A DNA stretch of 45,713 nt from a bacterium (GCA_019748235.1 JAIEPU010000142.1:1-45713); one strand, 5' to 3'; shown: positions 35,472-44,118, counted from the first letter of the stretch. A program made the numbers and translations. Notes: generated by a model from the sequence alone, not told the origin.

Positions 35472-35508
35472 GGTTCACTCGCCTTCCTTTGTGTCCCGCG
35501 AGTGAACC
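35472..35508. promoter_or_regulatory. Perfect 10-bp inverted repeat upstream of the sterol-desaturase-family gene
   Basis: GGTTCACTCG (35472-35481) and CGAGTGAACC (35499-35508) are exact reverse complements with a 17-base spacer. Located 46 bp before the chosen start and preceded by TAAAAAAG. It could be an operator for a dimeric regulator or, on the minus strand, a hairpin followed by a T-rich tract (terminator shape), although no minus-strand gene reads into it. Confidence 0.5.
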
Positions 35509-35554
35509 GTGACGACAAATGTCTTGCAGCCAGGAAGGCTGTCAGGAAAACAGC

Positions 35555-36889
35555 ATGCACACCGCCAGTACTGGTACAACGACTGTCGATCATTTGCTAG
35601 GTAGCGGCATCCCATACATCACGTATGCGGTTCCGCTGTTCTTTATCCTCATTGCCGTCGAACTCGTGTTCAGCATTTTGGCCGGTCGAAAAGTCTATCG
35701 GCTGAACGACTCGCTCAATGACTTGTCGTGCGGCGTGATGGATCGAGTGGTTCAAATATCCGTCGAAGCCATCGTGCTCGCCGCCTACATCTTCATCTAT
35801 GAAAACTACCGGATGTTCGATTTCGCTTCGTGGTCCGCCGCCGCTAAGTGGGGAATCGCATTCGCCCTGTTTCTCGGTGTCGATTTCTGTTTCTATTGGC
35901 ATCACCGATTCGGACATGAATGGGCGATTGGCTGGGCCACGCATGTCGTGCATCATCAAAGTGAAGAGTTCAATTTCATCGTCGCGCTTCGGCAGAGTTC
36001 GCTTGAGCATCATCTCGTCTTCTTCTTTTATTTGCCGCTCGCGCTGCTCGGATTCCCACCCTCCTGGTATGTGGCGATGTTCAGCTTGAATCTGATTTGG
36101 CAATTCTTTTGCCACACCAGGTTCGTCGGAAAGCTCGGACCTCTCGAGTGGTTCCTGAATACTCCGTCGCATCACCGCGTCCATCATGGTCGCAATCCAA
36201 AATATCTCGATAAGAACTACGCCGGCACGCTCATCATTTGGGACCGCATGTTCGGTACGTTTCAGGAGGAGGAAGAAGAACCGGTCTATGGTATCACCAA
36301 ACCTCTCCATAGTTGGAATCCCCTCTGGGCCAATTATCACGTGTGGTACGAACTAGGTCGCGAGGCTTGGTATGCGCCGTACTGGTGGGACAAGATTCGT
36401 ATCTGGTTCATGCCGCTCGGCTGGGTGCCGCGAGGACTGCCGGCGAAGCCTGATCCACCAGAGGTGGATTCCGCCACCGTCATCAAGTACGACATGAACC
36501 CGCCCAAGTACCTGATGTGGTATGCCCTCTTTCATTTCGCGATCGCGACGATGGTGGGACTATACTTCTTGATTCAGGCGGAACACACGCCGGTGATTGA
36601 GCTTTGGGATCCAATCGCACTATTGATGTTCACCCTCCTCACTGTCGGAGGGGTATTAGAACTTCGACCGTGGACGCCACTGCTGGAAACCATTCGTCTA
36701 TTCATTGTTCCTATTTGGGTCGGTTATCGCACCGCGGGCACCGAATGGATGTTGGTGTCAATTGCGATGGCAGCGGTTTTTTCGATTCTCTCTGCGATCT
36801 TTGTGATCGGCTATATAGGCTACTTCACCAATCGCCGACCGATGGAAGAGGATCCGAACGAAAGTCCAACCGCCATCAGCGTCGGGTAG
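35555..36889 (+). CDS. Sterol desaturase / fatty acid hydroxylase superfamily protein
   Basis: 444-residue di-iron membrane enzyme. Histidine boxes are HRFGH at 117-121, HVVHH at 130-134 and HHRVHH at 206-211, with additional His near 152-153; NPKYLDKNYAGTLIIWDRMFGTF is the text typical of alkylglycerol monooxygenase-like and C-5 sterol desaturase-like relatives. About seven hydrophobic segments, including three in the C-terminal 100 residues, more than in short members. It would hydroxylate or desaturate a lipid. Sterol-making planctomycetes exist, but nothing here shows sterol synthesis. ATG 35555 (AGGAAA upstream) is preferred to ATG 35519, which would add twelve Cys/Gln-rich residues. A perfect palindrome lies just upstream. 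Confidence 0.82.
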   Translation: MHTASTGTTTVDHLLGSGIPYITYAVPLFFILIAVELVFSILAGRKVYRLNDSLNDLSCGVMDRVVQISVEAIVLAAYIFIYENYRMFDFASWSAAAKWGIAFALFLGVDFCFYWHHRFGHEWAIGWATHVVHHQSEEFNFIVALRQSSLEHHLVFFFYLPLALLGFPPSWYVAMFSLNLIWQFFCHTRFVGKLGPLEWFLNTPSHHRVHHGRNPKYLDKNYAGTLIIWDRMFGTFQEEEEEPVYGITKPLHSWNPLWANYHVWYELGREAWYAPYWWDKIRIWFMPLGWVPRGLPAKPDPPEVDSATVIKYDMNPPKYLMWYALFHFAIATMVGLYFLIQAEHTPVIELWDPIALLMFTLLTVGGVLELRPWTPLLETIRLFIVPIWVGYRTAGTEWMLVSIAMAAVFSILSAIFVIGYIGYFTNRRPMEEDPNESPTAISVG

Positions 36890-36901
36890 GGTCTCAGACC
36901 C
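36889..36901 (+). terminator. Small hairpin after the sterol-desaturase-family gene
   Basis: GGGTC-TCA-GACCC begins in the stop codon and is followed by CATTTTCC. The stem is only five pairs, so it would be a weak terminator if used. Confidence 0.3.
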
Positions 36902-37009
36902 CATTTTCCGGCTTCCCATTTTCGCTTCACGCATGCAATCCGCTTCCCGTTCGGCTATCTTGATCTCATTCACGACATTGTGAGGGGTGATAGCGAAGGG
37001 GAGCCTGCC

Positions 37010-38215
37010 GTGGATTTTTCAGTGCCGGAAAGCGTGCGTGAGCATCGATCGAAGATTCGTGCCTTCGTCGACAAAGAGTTAATCCCGCATGAAGCGGAGT
37101 TCCTCGCCAAAGGTTTCAACAAGTCGCTCCCGTTCCTTGAAGAGAAACGAGCTCAGGTCAAACAACTCGGCTATTTCGGCCCACAGATTCCGAAGGAGTT
37201 TGGCGGCGTTGGGCTCGGCTTCATGGAGTTCGCACTCATCAGCGAAGAACTGGGCCGCTGTCCGTTTGCTCACTTCGTCTTCAACTGTCAGGCCCCTGAC
37301 GCGGGGAACATGGAGATTCTGGCCGAGTTTGGAACGCCGGAACAAAAGGAGAAGTATCTCCGCCCGCTGGCATCGGGCAAGATTCGAAGCTGCTTCTCCA
37401 TGACGGAGCCCGACTCCCCCGGCTCGAATCCGACGATCATGAAGACGACGGCGGTGAAGGAGGGGGATCATTACGTCATTAACGGGCACAAATGGTTCAC
37501 GTCTTCCGCGGACGGCGCCACATTCGCCATCGTGATGGCGGTCACGAATCCCGATGCGGACCCGCACGAGCGGGCGAGTCAGATCATCGTTCCGCTCGAC
37601 ACGCCGGGTTACAAGAACGTCCGCAATATCTCCGTGATGGGAGAACCGGGCGAAGGTTGGGCGAGTCACTCGGAAGTGAAGTACGAGAACGTTCGAGTCC
37701 CGATCACGAATCGACTGGGTGATGACGGAGCTGGCTTCCACATCGCGCAGTCACGTCTCGGACCGGGGCGTATTCATCACTGCATGCGATGGATTGGCAT
37801 TTGTGAGCGTAGCCTCGAGATCATGATCCGCCGCGCGATCAGTCGCGAACTCGCTCCCGGTGAGCCGCTGGCTCGCCGTCAAACGATTCAGAATTGGATT
37901 GCCGAGTCCCGAGCTGACATCGATGCCGCCCGGTTGATGATCCAACACGCGGCTTGGCGTATCGACACGGTCGGCGCCAAGGAAGCACGGAACAACATCT
38001 CTGCCATCAAATTCTTCGTGGCCGACGTGCTGCAAAAAGTGGTCGATCGCGCGCTGCAAACGCTGGGTGCGCTCGGCATGACGGACGACACCGTCGTCGC
38101 GTACTACTTCCGCCACGAGCGAGCCGCCCGCATCTACGATGGTCCCGATGAAGTCCACAAGCTCACCGTCGCCCGCCGTATCTTGCAGGATTACGCGGCG
38201 AAGATGATGGGATGA
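37010..38215 (+). CDS. Acyl-CoA dehydrogenase family protein
   Basis: 401-residue FAD flavoenzyme of fatty acid or amino acid-derived acyl-CoA oxidation. The FAD-binding text CFSMTEPDSPGSNP then GHKWFTSSADGA lies in the middle domain, and the C-terminal helical domain has QTLGALGMTDD and FRHERAARIYDGPDEVHK, the usual end motif. The sequence style is that of the ACAD10/11-like long-chain group rather than short-chain enzymes. GTG 37010 is selected because AAGGGGAG lies seven bases upstream; the frame is open ten codons further to GTG 36980. The catalytic base Glu was not placed with certainty. It is the last plus-strand gene before the flagellar run. Confidence 0.92.
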   Translation: MDFSVPESVREHRSKIRAFVDKELIPHEAEFLAKGFNKSLPFLEEKRAQVKQLGYFGPQIPKEFGGVGLGFMEFALISEELGRCPFAHFVFNCQAPDAGNMEILAEFGTPEQKEKYLRPLASGKIRSCFSMTEPDSPGSNPTIMKTTAVKEGDHYVINGHKWFTSSADGATFAIVMAVTNPDADPHERASQIIVPLDTPGYKNVRNISVMGEPGEGWASHSEVKYENVRVPITNRLGDDGAGFHIAQSRLGPGRIHHCMRWIGICERSLEIMIRRAISRELAPGEPLARRQTIQNWIAESRADIDAARLMIQHAAWRIDTVGAKEARNNISAIKFFVADVLQKVVDRALQTLGALGMTDDTVVAYYFRHERAARIYDGPDEVHKLTVARRILQDYAAKMMG

Positions 38216-38273
38216 AGAAGTCCCTAACGGTCGAAAGCCCACAAGTGTCCGCAAACGTTTGATGCCATTCCTC

Positions 38274-38379
38274 GTAGGCTGGGTCGAGACCGAGGCGTCC
38301 GCCGAGTAATCTGCGGACGTCGACCCAGCACTTTGTTCGGCAGCGGACAAACATGCTGGGACGGAACGGCACAGCCTAC
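38274..38379. repeat. Composite palindromic element between ACAD and csrA
   Basis: GTAGGCTG (38274-38281) at one edge is the exact reverse complement of CAGCCTAC (38372-38379) at the other. Inside, GCTGGGTCGA (38278-38287) pairs with TCGACCCAGC (38320-38329), and CGTCCGC (38296-38302) with GCGGACG (38313-38319). This gives a nested hairpin of 17 pairs with one 8-base bulge. The GTAGGCTGGGTC text is of the kind found in dispersed REP-like or MITE-like repeats in many bacteria. It lies in a 300-bp gene-free gap between convergent genes. Confidence 0.6.
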
Positions 38380-38515
38380 AGGACTTGCTGAGTCGATTTC
38401 ACGGACATCGGGTCGCACTGACATTTTGACGTCACTGCAATCTCTCTCAAGAAACACGATCGGCCGGGTGTTGGGGACCCGGCCGAGTGGTGGTGACGAA
38501 ATTCAGTAGGTCTTG

Positions 38516-38785
38516 TTATCTGCTTGAATTCACTTTGCCCGAGCGGAGCTTGATCGGGACGGGTCTATTGGCGTTCGATTCACCCGAAGCGGACTTTTCA
38601 TCCACGAATGCTGCTTGCATGTTCTCACGCTGAATCGCTTCGTAAATCTCTTGGCGATGAATCGCGACGTTCGGAGGAGCGGCAATGCCGAGTCGAATCT
38701 TGTCTCCGCGGATGTCGACAAGCGTGATCACAATATCGTCGCCGATCATGATGCTCTCATCGAGCTGACGGGACAAAACAAGCAT
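38516..38785 (-). CDS. csrA: Carbon storage regulator, translational repressor
   Basis: 89-residue RNA-binding protein; the first 60 residues match CsrA closely (MLVLSRQLDESIMIGDDI..., then GIAAPPNVAIHRQEIYEAI). It binds GGA motifs near ribosome binding sites, classically repressing flagellin translation in bacteria with FliW. The basic 25-residue tail (KSASGESNANRPVPIKLR part) is longer than in E. coli (61 residues). ATG 38785 follows GGAAGGAG by eight bases, the leader containing several GGA triplets that could be self-binding sites. It is downstream of fliW on the same strand, 141 bp apart. Confidence 0.95.
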   Translation of the reverse strand: MLVLSRQLDESIMIGDDIVITLVDIRGDKIRLGIAAPPNVAIHRQEIYEAIQRENMQAAFVDEKSASGESNANRPVPIKLRSGKVNSSR

Positions 38786-38810
38786 GGACTGGCTCCTTCC
38801 GAGATTCATC

Positions 38811-38835
38811 CGCCTCTTGTTTGCGTGAAGAGGCG
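38811..38835 (-). promoter_or_regulatory. Hairpin in the csrA leader
   Basis: CGCCTCTT (38811-38818) and AAGAGGCG (38828-38835) are exact reverse complements with a 9-base spacer, ending about 25 bp upstream of the csrA start. On the minus strand the leader then reads GGATGAATCTCGGAAGGAG, giving three GGA triplets near the ribosome binding site. On the plus strand the stem is followed by TTTTT, so it could also work as a terminator for transcription from the left. Confidence 0.45.
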
Positions 38836-38926
38836 TTTTTGGTGCAACTTCCTTGGTGTATTCCTCGGCACCGCCTCATTCGTCCACTTCGAGTCGGCCG
38901 ATCGCTTCCGGGCCGTCATTCGGTGA

Positions 38927-39370
38927 CTAGGCAGTGACACAGGCTGGTTCTTCGACCACCTGTAGCGGATGTCTGACGTCGAAACGGCCATCCTTGAGGA
39001 CCACTTGTTTCCCGATCATTTTCATCGAGTTGATGATGATCGGTCCCTTCAGGTTGGCAGTGAACGTCCCGCCGACGCGGTTCAGGATCACGAAGACCTC
39101 GGCCTCGCCGAGACTTTCCAGTTCCAGGTTCTCCAGGTCCAAAGCATCCCAATCAAAGTCGTAAACCGTGCCGAGCTTCGAGGAGTGGATCGTCGCGAAC
39201 GCGAACTCCGATCGCTCGGTGCTTTGAAGCCAGAAGAGGTCCGGCGAGGTCGGGTCCTGAAAGAGCACGAACTCCGTGAGCCGGCTCAGCCCCACCAAAC
39301 CCTCCGGGAACAGGATCAGATCCTCCCTTTCCACGTCGAGCGTTCCGAAGCGATGTGTTCGTACTTTCAT
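38927..39370 (-). CDS. fliW: Flagellar assembly factor, CsrA antagonist
   Basis: 147-residue FliW. Typical text is VRTHRFGTLDVEREDLILFPEGL, then FWLQSTERSEFAFATI and the end with FTANLKGPIIINSMKMIGKQVV. FliW binds flagellin in the cytoplasm and, when flagellin is exported, binds CsrA to relieve repression of flagellin mRNA. Its place directly before csrA and after the hook-junction genes supports this partner-switch. ATG 39370 has AGGAA close upstream; the frame is open eight codons further. A 156-bp gap separates it from flgL. Confidence 0.95.
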   Translation of the reverse strand: MKVRTHRFGTLDVEREDLILFPEGLVGLSRLTEFVLFQDPTSPDLFWLQSTERSEFAFATIHSSKLGTVYDFDWDALDLENLELESLGEAEVFVILNRVGGTFTANLKGPIIINSMKMIGKQVVLKDGRFDVRHPLQVVEEPACVTA

Positions 39371-39526
39371 TTCCTCTCCCTCCGAACGCGTCACCCAGTC
39401 TCTCGAGTTTGCGCCCGGCGGAGAGTCGCTTCGATTCGCAGACTTTTCCGCATTGGAACAAACCTCATATCGACCAGTAAGATGGAAACTCTAGCGTCTC
39501 TTTACCGGCTACTCTGAAAAGTTCTC

Positions 39527-41446
39527 TTACAGATAGTCCAGTAATGACTGTTGCAACAATTTGCTGCTTGCTGCGAGTGCTGCCTGCAGCGCGGTTTGCT
39601 GAATGTTGAGCTGCATGGTTGTTTCGGTAAAGTCGGCGTCGACGATGTCCGAGTTCTGCTTGGTCAACGACGTCACGTTGTTCGTGATATTGGTTGACAA
39701 TGCATCGAGGGCATTGAGACGAGCACCGATGGCCCCTCTCGTGAAGCTAACTCGTGCCTGATCGTCGTCCAGGAGCCCGCCGGCCACCTGAATCCCGCTC
39801 TGATCCTGATCTCTCAAGGCATTGCGCAAACGGATCAATGTGTCGAAAACACCCGAAACATGCGGCTGGTCCACATTTGTGCCTAGGATCGCACCTCCAC
39901 CGGAGGTCGTTCCCGCGATGCCTAGGTTGCTTGCCGTGTTCGAGCCATTCACATTGGCGATAATGAAATTAGAGGAGCCGGTGGTCGCATCCACCAACCG
40001 AATTCCGCCTTGTGGATTCGAGTCAACCGTGACTTTTCCGCCGGTAGCGGTCTGAATGAGTTGTTGCACATCACCAATCGTTTTCGCCGTGGAAAGATCG
40101 ATCTGGAAGGAACTCCCATCCGCGACACCGATGCTGATATCAGGGCCCTCGATGGTATTGACACCCGCGCCGTTATTGAAATCAGAGAGCAGGGTATTGA
40201 AATTAGACGTCGCTATTCGCAGTCCCGCTGCGACGATTCCTGTCTGAGAGCTTTCCACGATGGAAAATCCGGTACCGGATCGCCTATTCAAGACATTAAT
40301 CCCGCTTCTATCGGAATTGATTGCCGCCTGAACACCGATTCCGGCGCTATTAATCTTGTTAAGTACATCCTCTACAGTGACGGCCGAGCTTAGATCGATC
40401 GAGGCAGTGTCACTACCATTGCGAATGACGAGTGGCTGCGAGGTATCGACACCTACTCCATTGTTCAACAGCGTGATCGGCGTGGTTGCCGTTATTCGAG
40501 GAGCTAATGATGAACCATCCGCGGGAATCGTGGCACCGTTGAGAACGAGGCCAAGATCTGTTGCGGTCGAGCTACCACCGAAATTCGAGATCGAGATGGT
40601 GGGATTCGGCCCGGCCGATACGGCAAGACCGTTGCCTGAACTATTGAGACCCACCGTTACGCCTTGACCACTGAGCGTCGGATCATTGTTGACGATGTCG
40701 ATGACGTCTTGAACACTGTCCGCGTTTGACAGATCGATCACAACGGGCGAACTCGTCCCGGTGCTTACTTGTATTTCTCCGAGCGACACCCCTTCTCCAC
40801 CGTTGAGGTCTCGAAGTCGCGTGGCACCGTTGATGTTTGAGTTCAGCGGACCGCCATATCCGGCTTTCGAAAATGCGCCGATCGTGCCGTCTGCGGGGAT
40901 GGTGGTTAGGAAAAGAGAATCGCTACCTTGCAGGGATTGATTGAAGGAGCTGTCTCCGTTGAAGGTGACATAATTTCCATCATAGGTGAATGGCTTGACC
41001 TTCGGCTCACTCCCTGCCAGTGCATACGAACCTAGATACTGATTATTGGCGGTGCCCACCAGTTGTTGAATCAACGAGTCGATCTGATCCGCGGCTGCGG
41101 CATACTCGGCACTAGTCTTCGTGGTATCCCCCGCGGAAAGCGCGGTCGACTTCGCCGTATCGATCGCGTCGCTAAAGCTCGATAGCAAGGAATCGGCGAA
41201 CGTCAATGAGTTTGAACCCTGCTTGATATTCGAAAGATACGTTTGTTGTTGCTCGATCGTCCGCTGAATAATGCTGGCCTTCACTGCGCCGGCTGGATCG
41301 TCGCCTGGAAGTTGAATTCGCTTGCCGGTCGCCACTTCATTTGCAGTGCGGGTTAATTGTGTTTGGCGCGCGTTGATGTTTCCGATCACATTCAGTGACG
41401 TGAGGGCGAACGGAACTCGGCTACTTCCCGTCGGTAGAATGGCCAC
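39527..41446 (-). CDS. flgL: Flagellar hook-associated protein 3 with three IN-type repeats
   Basis: 639 residues, about twice the usual 300-400. The N-terminal helix (LNVIGNINARQTQLTRTANEVATG, GDDPAGAVKA) and the C-terminal helix (TMQLNIQQTALQAALAASSKLL) form the conserved coiled-coil D0/D1 that joins hook and filament. The extra middle consists of three tandem units starting near 214 (LNGGEGV), 327 (LNNGVGV) and 423 (FNNGAGV), each holding an IDLSxAxTVxDV motif of the flagellin hook IN type and ending in a [ST]xLG[IL]-like turn. The start is GTG 41446 with AGGAGAAG upstream. It follows flgK by 24 bp. Confidence 0.93.
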   Translation of the reverse strand: MAILPTGSSRVPFALTSLNVIGNINARQTQLTRTANEVATGKRIQLPGDDPAGAVKASIIQRTIEQQQTYLSNIKQGSNSLTFADSLLSSFSDAIDTAKSTALSAGDTTKTSAEYAAAADQIDSLIQQLVGTANNQYLGSYALAGSEPKVKPFTYDGNYVTFNGDSSFNQSLQGSDSLFLTTIPADGTIGAFSKAGYGGPLNSNINGATRLRDLNGGEGVSLGEIQVSTGTSSPVVIDLSNADSVQDVIDIVNNDPTLSGQGVTVGLNSSGNGLAVSAGPNPTISISNFGGSSTATDLGLVLNGATIPADGSSLAPRITATTPITLLNNGVGVDTSQPLVIRNGSDTASIDLSSAVTVEDVLNKINSAGIGVQAAINSDRSGINVLNRRSGTGFSIVESSQTGIVAAGLRIATSNFNTLLSDFNNGAGVNTIEGPDISIGVADGSSFQIDLSTAKTIGDVQQLIQTATGGKVTVDSNPQGGIRLVDATTGSSNFIIANVNGSNTASNLGIAGTTSGGGAILGTNVDQPHVSGVFDTLIRLRNALRDQDQSGIQVAGGLLDDDQARVSFTRGAIGARLNALDALSTNITNNVTSLTKQNSDIVDADFTETTMQLNIQQTALQAALAASSKLLQQSLLDYL

Positions 41447-41470
41447 GATCTACTTCTCCTCTCGATGCTG

Positions 41471-43177
41471 TTATTTCCCGAGGTTAATCACTTCATCGAG
41501 GAGTTGATTGATTGTCTGGATGTATCGGGCGGACGCTTGAAACGCTCTCTGGTACGTCATCAGATTGACAGTCTCTTCATCGAGGCTGACTCCGCTCACG
41601 GCAAGATTCTGCGATTGCAAAGCGCTGTAGGCGTTATTTGCCGCCGTCTTCTGCATCTGCGCGGCGCTGCTGCCACTCCCCAGCACTTCGACGATTCCGG
41701 TCATGTAATCGCCAATCGACTGACCATTGAGAGCCGAAAGAGCTTTGGTTTGCAAATCACCCAGCGTCAGTGCCGTCTGATTGTCTCCGGACGCACCTGT
41801 GGAGGACGCGGCAAAGAGCGAGGGGTTACGGGCGACGACACTGTTGACGCCGATATCAACCGAGTCCTTGCCGGTGAAAAATGTATTGATGCCGAGCGAT
41901 GTCAGAATTCCACTCGTATCGTTAGCGAAACTGAATTTGCTTCCCTGCGGTGCGGTCAGCGACACACGGCCCTGCGCATCGACCGAGGCAACGGTCGATC
42001 CCACCGTCGTGTTGATTCGATTGATGAGATCATTCAGGTTGTCATCCGCACCGACCCCATTCAAATCGACGTTGATGGTGTAAGTGTTCTTCTGACCGGT
42101 CGAACTATTCGCCATCACCAGTTGAAAGCTTCCATTCGTCGGCGCGAAGGAGAGACCGGTGGTTGCCGAACTGAGTGTGGCGGTTGGATCGATCACTCGA
42201 TTCGTGGAAGTTACGGAGGTGAATTGCTGAAGCCCCTGACCGGAACTGTAAATCCGGTTGAATTGCTGAATCAAGGTGGAGGAGAGTGAATCAAGTTTTC
42301 CGATGACACCTTGGAGCGTATTATCGCGGAAGTCCTGCATTCCCCCCAATGCCCCACCGTCGGTGGACAATACCCGTTGTGAGTTCACGAAAGCCAACTT
42401 CGTGGCGAGCGTGCCATTCTCATCAGTCAGATCGAGCGCGCCGACTTTCTGAATCGAGTTGTCGAAGAGTAAGTAGTCACCACCGGTCAAGATATTGACC
42501 GATCCATTTGGCTGATCGTACACCTGAATGTCGATCAGCTTGCTTAGATCGTTCAACTGCTTGTTTCGCTGATCTCGAAGATCTCCCGCATCTGAGCTAT
42601 TTCCGGCCTCGGCGGAGACGATCTTATTATTCAAATCATTGACGGATGTGACGATTCCATTGATCTGGTTCGCGCTTGCTTTGATTTGTGCGGTGATGTC
42701 CGTGCCGACCCCGTTGAGCTGCGTTCGAAGGTTATTGATGAGCCCGGTTAGCGACTCTCCCTGCTGAACCGCGATGCCACGAAGAGAAAGATCTGTTGGA
42801 TTATTCGCCACGTCCTGGATCGATTTGAAGAAACTGTCGAGTTGGCTCGAAACGTCGCCGTCGGAAAGCTCGTTGAATATTCCCTCGACTTGTTGAAAGA
42901 GGGATGCCTGCGTGTCGGACGCGGATTGAGTTCCCAGGGCCTGCCGGGCTCGCTCATTGAGATAACGATTGATCTGCTGTGTTGTCGATATGGTGCTGAC
43001 GCCGGTCCCGAGATTCAGAGATCCATATCGGACGGTCGCCGACGTAGAGACATTGAGTGATTGCCGGGTATATCCATCCGTGGAGGCGTTGGTGATGTTG
43101 TTCCCGGTCAACGTCAGCGCAAGCTGGCTGACATTGACTCCCGTTTGACCGACATAGAGAGCTGAAAACAATGTCAT
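41471..43177 (-). CDS. flgK: Flagellar hook-associated protein 1
   Basis: 568 residues. The N-terminal FSALYVGQTGVNVSQLALTLTGNNITNASTDGYTRQ and a C-terminal SLDEETVNLMTYQRAFQASARYIQTINQLLDEVINLGK are the D0/D1 helices of FlgK, the first hook-filament junction protein. The middle (about 280-470) is variable, with an INVDLNGVGADDNLNDLI unit similar to the flagellin IN repeats found in the flgL product. ATG 43177 follows GAGGTGGT. Exported by the flagellar type III system, probably with the FlgN-like protein encoded 80 bp upstream. Order flgN-flgK-flgL is the common one. Confidence 0.96.
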   Translation of the reverse strand: MTLFSALYVGQTGVNVSQLALTLTGNNITNASTDGYTRQSLNVSTSATVRYGSLNLGTGVSTISTTQQINRYLNERARQALGTQSASDTQASLFQQVEGIFNELSDGDVSSQLDSFFKSIQDVANNPTDLSLRGIAVQQGESLTGLINNLRTQLNGVGTDITAQIKASANQINGIVTSVNDLNNKIVSAEAGNSSDAGDLRDQRNKQLNDLSKLIDIQVYDQPNGSVNILTGGDYLLFDNSIQKVGALDLTDENGTLATKLAFVNSQRVLSTDGGALGGMQDFRDNTLQGVIGKLDSLSSTLIQQFNRIYSSGQGLQQFTSVTSTNRVIDPTATLSSATTGLSFAPTNGSFQLVMANSSTGQKNTYTINVDLNGVGADDNLNDLINRINTTVGSTVASVDAQGRVSLTAPQGSKFSFANDTSGILTSLGINTFFTGKDSVDIGVNSVVARNPSLFAASSTGASGDNQTALTLGDLQTKALSALNGQSIGDYMTGIVEVLGSGSSAAQMQKTAANNAYSALQSQNLAVSGVSLDEETVNLMTYQRAFQASARYIQTINQLLDEVINLGK

Positions 43178-43259
43178 CGAACCACCTCAGCCCAGATGCG
43201 AAACTCGGTTGCTGCTTCCTGATTCACGGGACAAATCGACGGTGACGGCACTCCTTTGT

Positions 43260-43745
43260 TCAAGCCTGGCTATCGAGCATCAGTCCGTGATGAACGTCTT
43301 CCATGGCGGGCCGCCCCGCATGGGCCACGATTTCGAGCATGTCAGAAACGTATTCGTTGAGTCGCCAAGTCGTGAGCCAGTTCATGGCAACTAGTTCCTT
43401 GATCCGCGCGGCGCGCGATTGCAGAGAATCGAGCATCGTCAAAAGAGATGGACGCTCGTTCGAAGGAAGCTGCGAAATCAGGGAACGAAGGGAAGTTGTT
43501 GACTCTTCAGCGGTTGTTTCCGCCGAGGCACCGTGCGACAGCAATTCCTGTCGCGATTGGCGCTGGTGAAGAAGGGACACCGCCAGTTGCCGTTCGATCT
43601 CCGCGGACTCGTGCAGACCAGTTGCGTTTAGCTCTTTGAGTGCGCCGAGCTTAGCGCGTTGAGCGGCCTCGACCTCAGAAAGTGTGGTCTGCAAGTTCTC
43701 CAGCATCTGCCGGAGGCTTTCCGCGGAAGGTGTCTCTCGAACCAT
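43260..43745 (-). CDS. FlgN-like flagellar export chaperone
   Basis: 161-residue, mostly helical protein with heptad-like LRQMLENLQTTLSEVEAAQ near the start and LLTMLDSLQSRAARIKELVAMN near residue 110. Sequence likeness to FlgN is weak by eye; the call rests on helical content, size and position directly upstream of flgK and flgL, whose products FlgN escorts to the export gate. ATG 43745 would overlap flgJ by 71 bp, and no strong ribosome binding site is evident; ATG 43706 is another candidate. The frame also stays open to 43853 with a serine-run extension unlikely to be coding. Confidence 0.6.
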   Translation of the reverse strand: MVRETPSAESLRQMLENLQTTLSEVEAAQRAKLGALKELNATGLHESAEIERQLAVSLLHQRQSRQELLSHGASAETTAEESTTSLRSLISQLPSNERPSLLTMLDSLQSRAARIKELVAMNWLTTWRLNEYVSDMLEIVAHAGRPAMEDVHHGLMLDSQA

Positions 43746-44118
43746 CGGAAGGTGCCTGCTCCAGGGGTTGGGCACCCTGTTGAAGGAGGACGAACTGCTC
43801 GAAGAGCTTCTCTGAGAAGCCTCCGCCGCTTTGGTTGGCCATCCGTTCCACAAGGGTGTTGTCTAGCTGAGCTCGGAAGATTTCTTCCGCTCTCCCACCG
43901 TGGATGAGTTGCGATTTTCCGACAGTCTTTCGCATGGATTCGAGCATGCTCTTGAAAAAAGAGCCGGCCACGAAGTCGTTGAACTTGTCGCGAAGTTCCT
44001 CGCTCCCCCAGGTAGGATCCTGATTGAACTTTGGAGCTTCGGAGGGTCGCTCGGTGAGCATCTCCCAGGCAGGCGCGCCCATGCGAAAACTGGTTGAAAC
44101 CGCTGGAGTCCCATCCAT
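43675..44118 (-). CDS. flgJ: Rod-binding protein, FlgJ N-terminal type
   Basis: 147 residues. The core FVAGSFFKSMLESMRKTVGK, then GRAEEIFRAQLDNTLVERMANQ and GFSEKLFEQF, is the rod-binding domain of FlgJ, needed for assembly of the rod through the periplasm. The muramidase domain of enterobacterial FlgJ is absent, so another peptidoglycan hydrolase must act. ATG 44118 follows GGGAGGG by five to six bases. It lies downstream of flgI, with a possible small gene in between, and overlaps the 5' end of the FlgN-like gene. Confidence 0.85.
   Translation of the reverse strand: MDGTPAVSTSFRMGAPAWEMLTERPSEAPKFNQDPTWGSEELRDKFNDFVAGSFFKSMLESMRKTVGKSQLIHGGRAEEIFRAQLDNTLVERMANQSGGGFSEKLFEQFVLLQQGAQPLEQAPSDGSRDTFRGKPPADAGELADHTF

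Noticed and set aside
36980-37009. Extension of the acyl-CoA dehydrogenase start to GTG 36980
   Set aside because: The 10 extra residues are not typical, and a strong ribosome binding site stands before GTG 37010.
38836-38840. T5 after the csrA leader hairpin, giving a plus-strand terminator shape
   Set aside because: The nearest plus-strand gene ends 600 bp away at 38215; the position within the csrA leader makes a minus-strand RNA role more likely.
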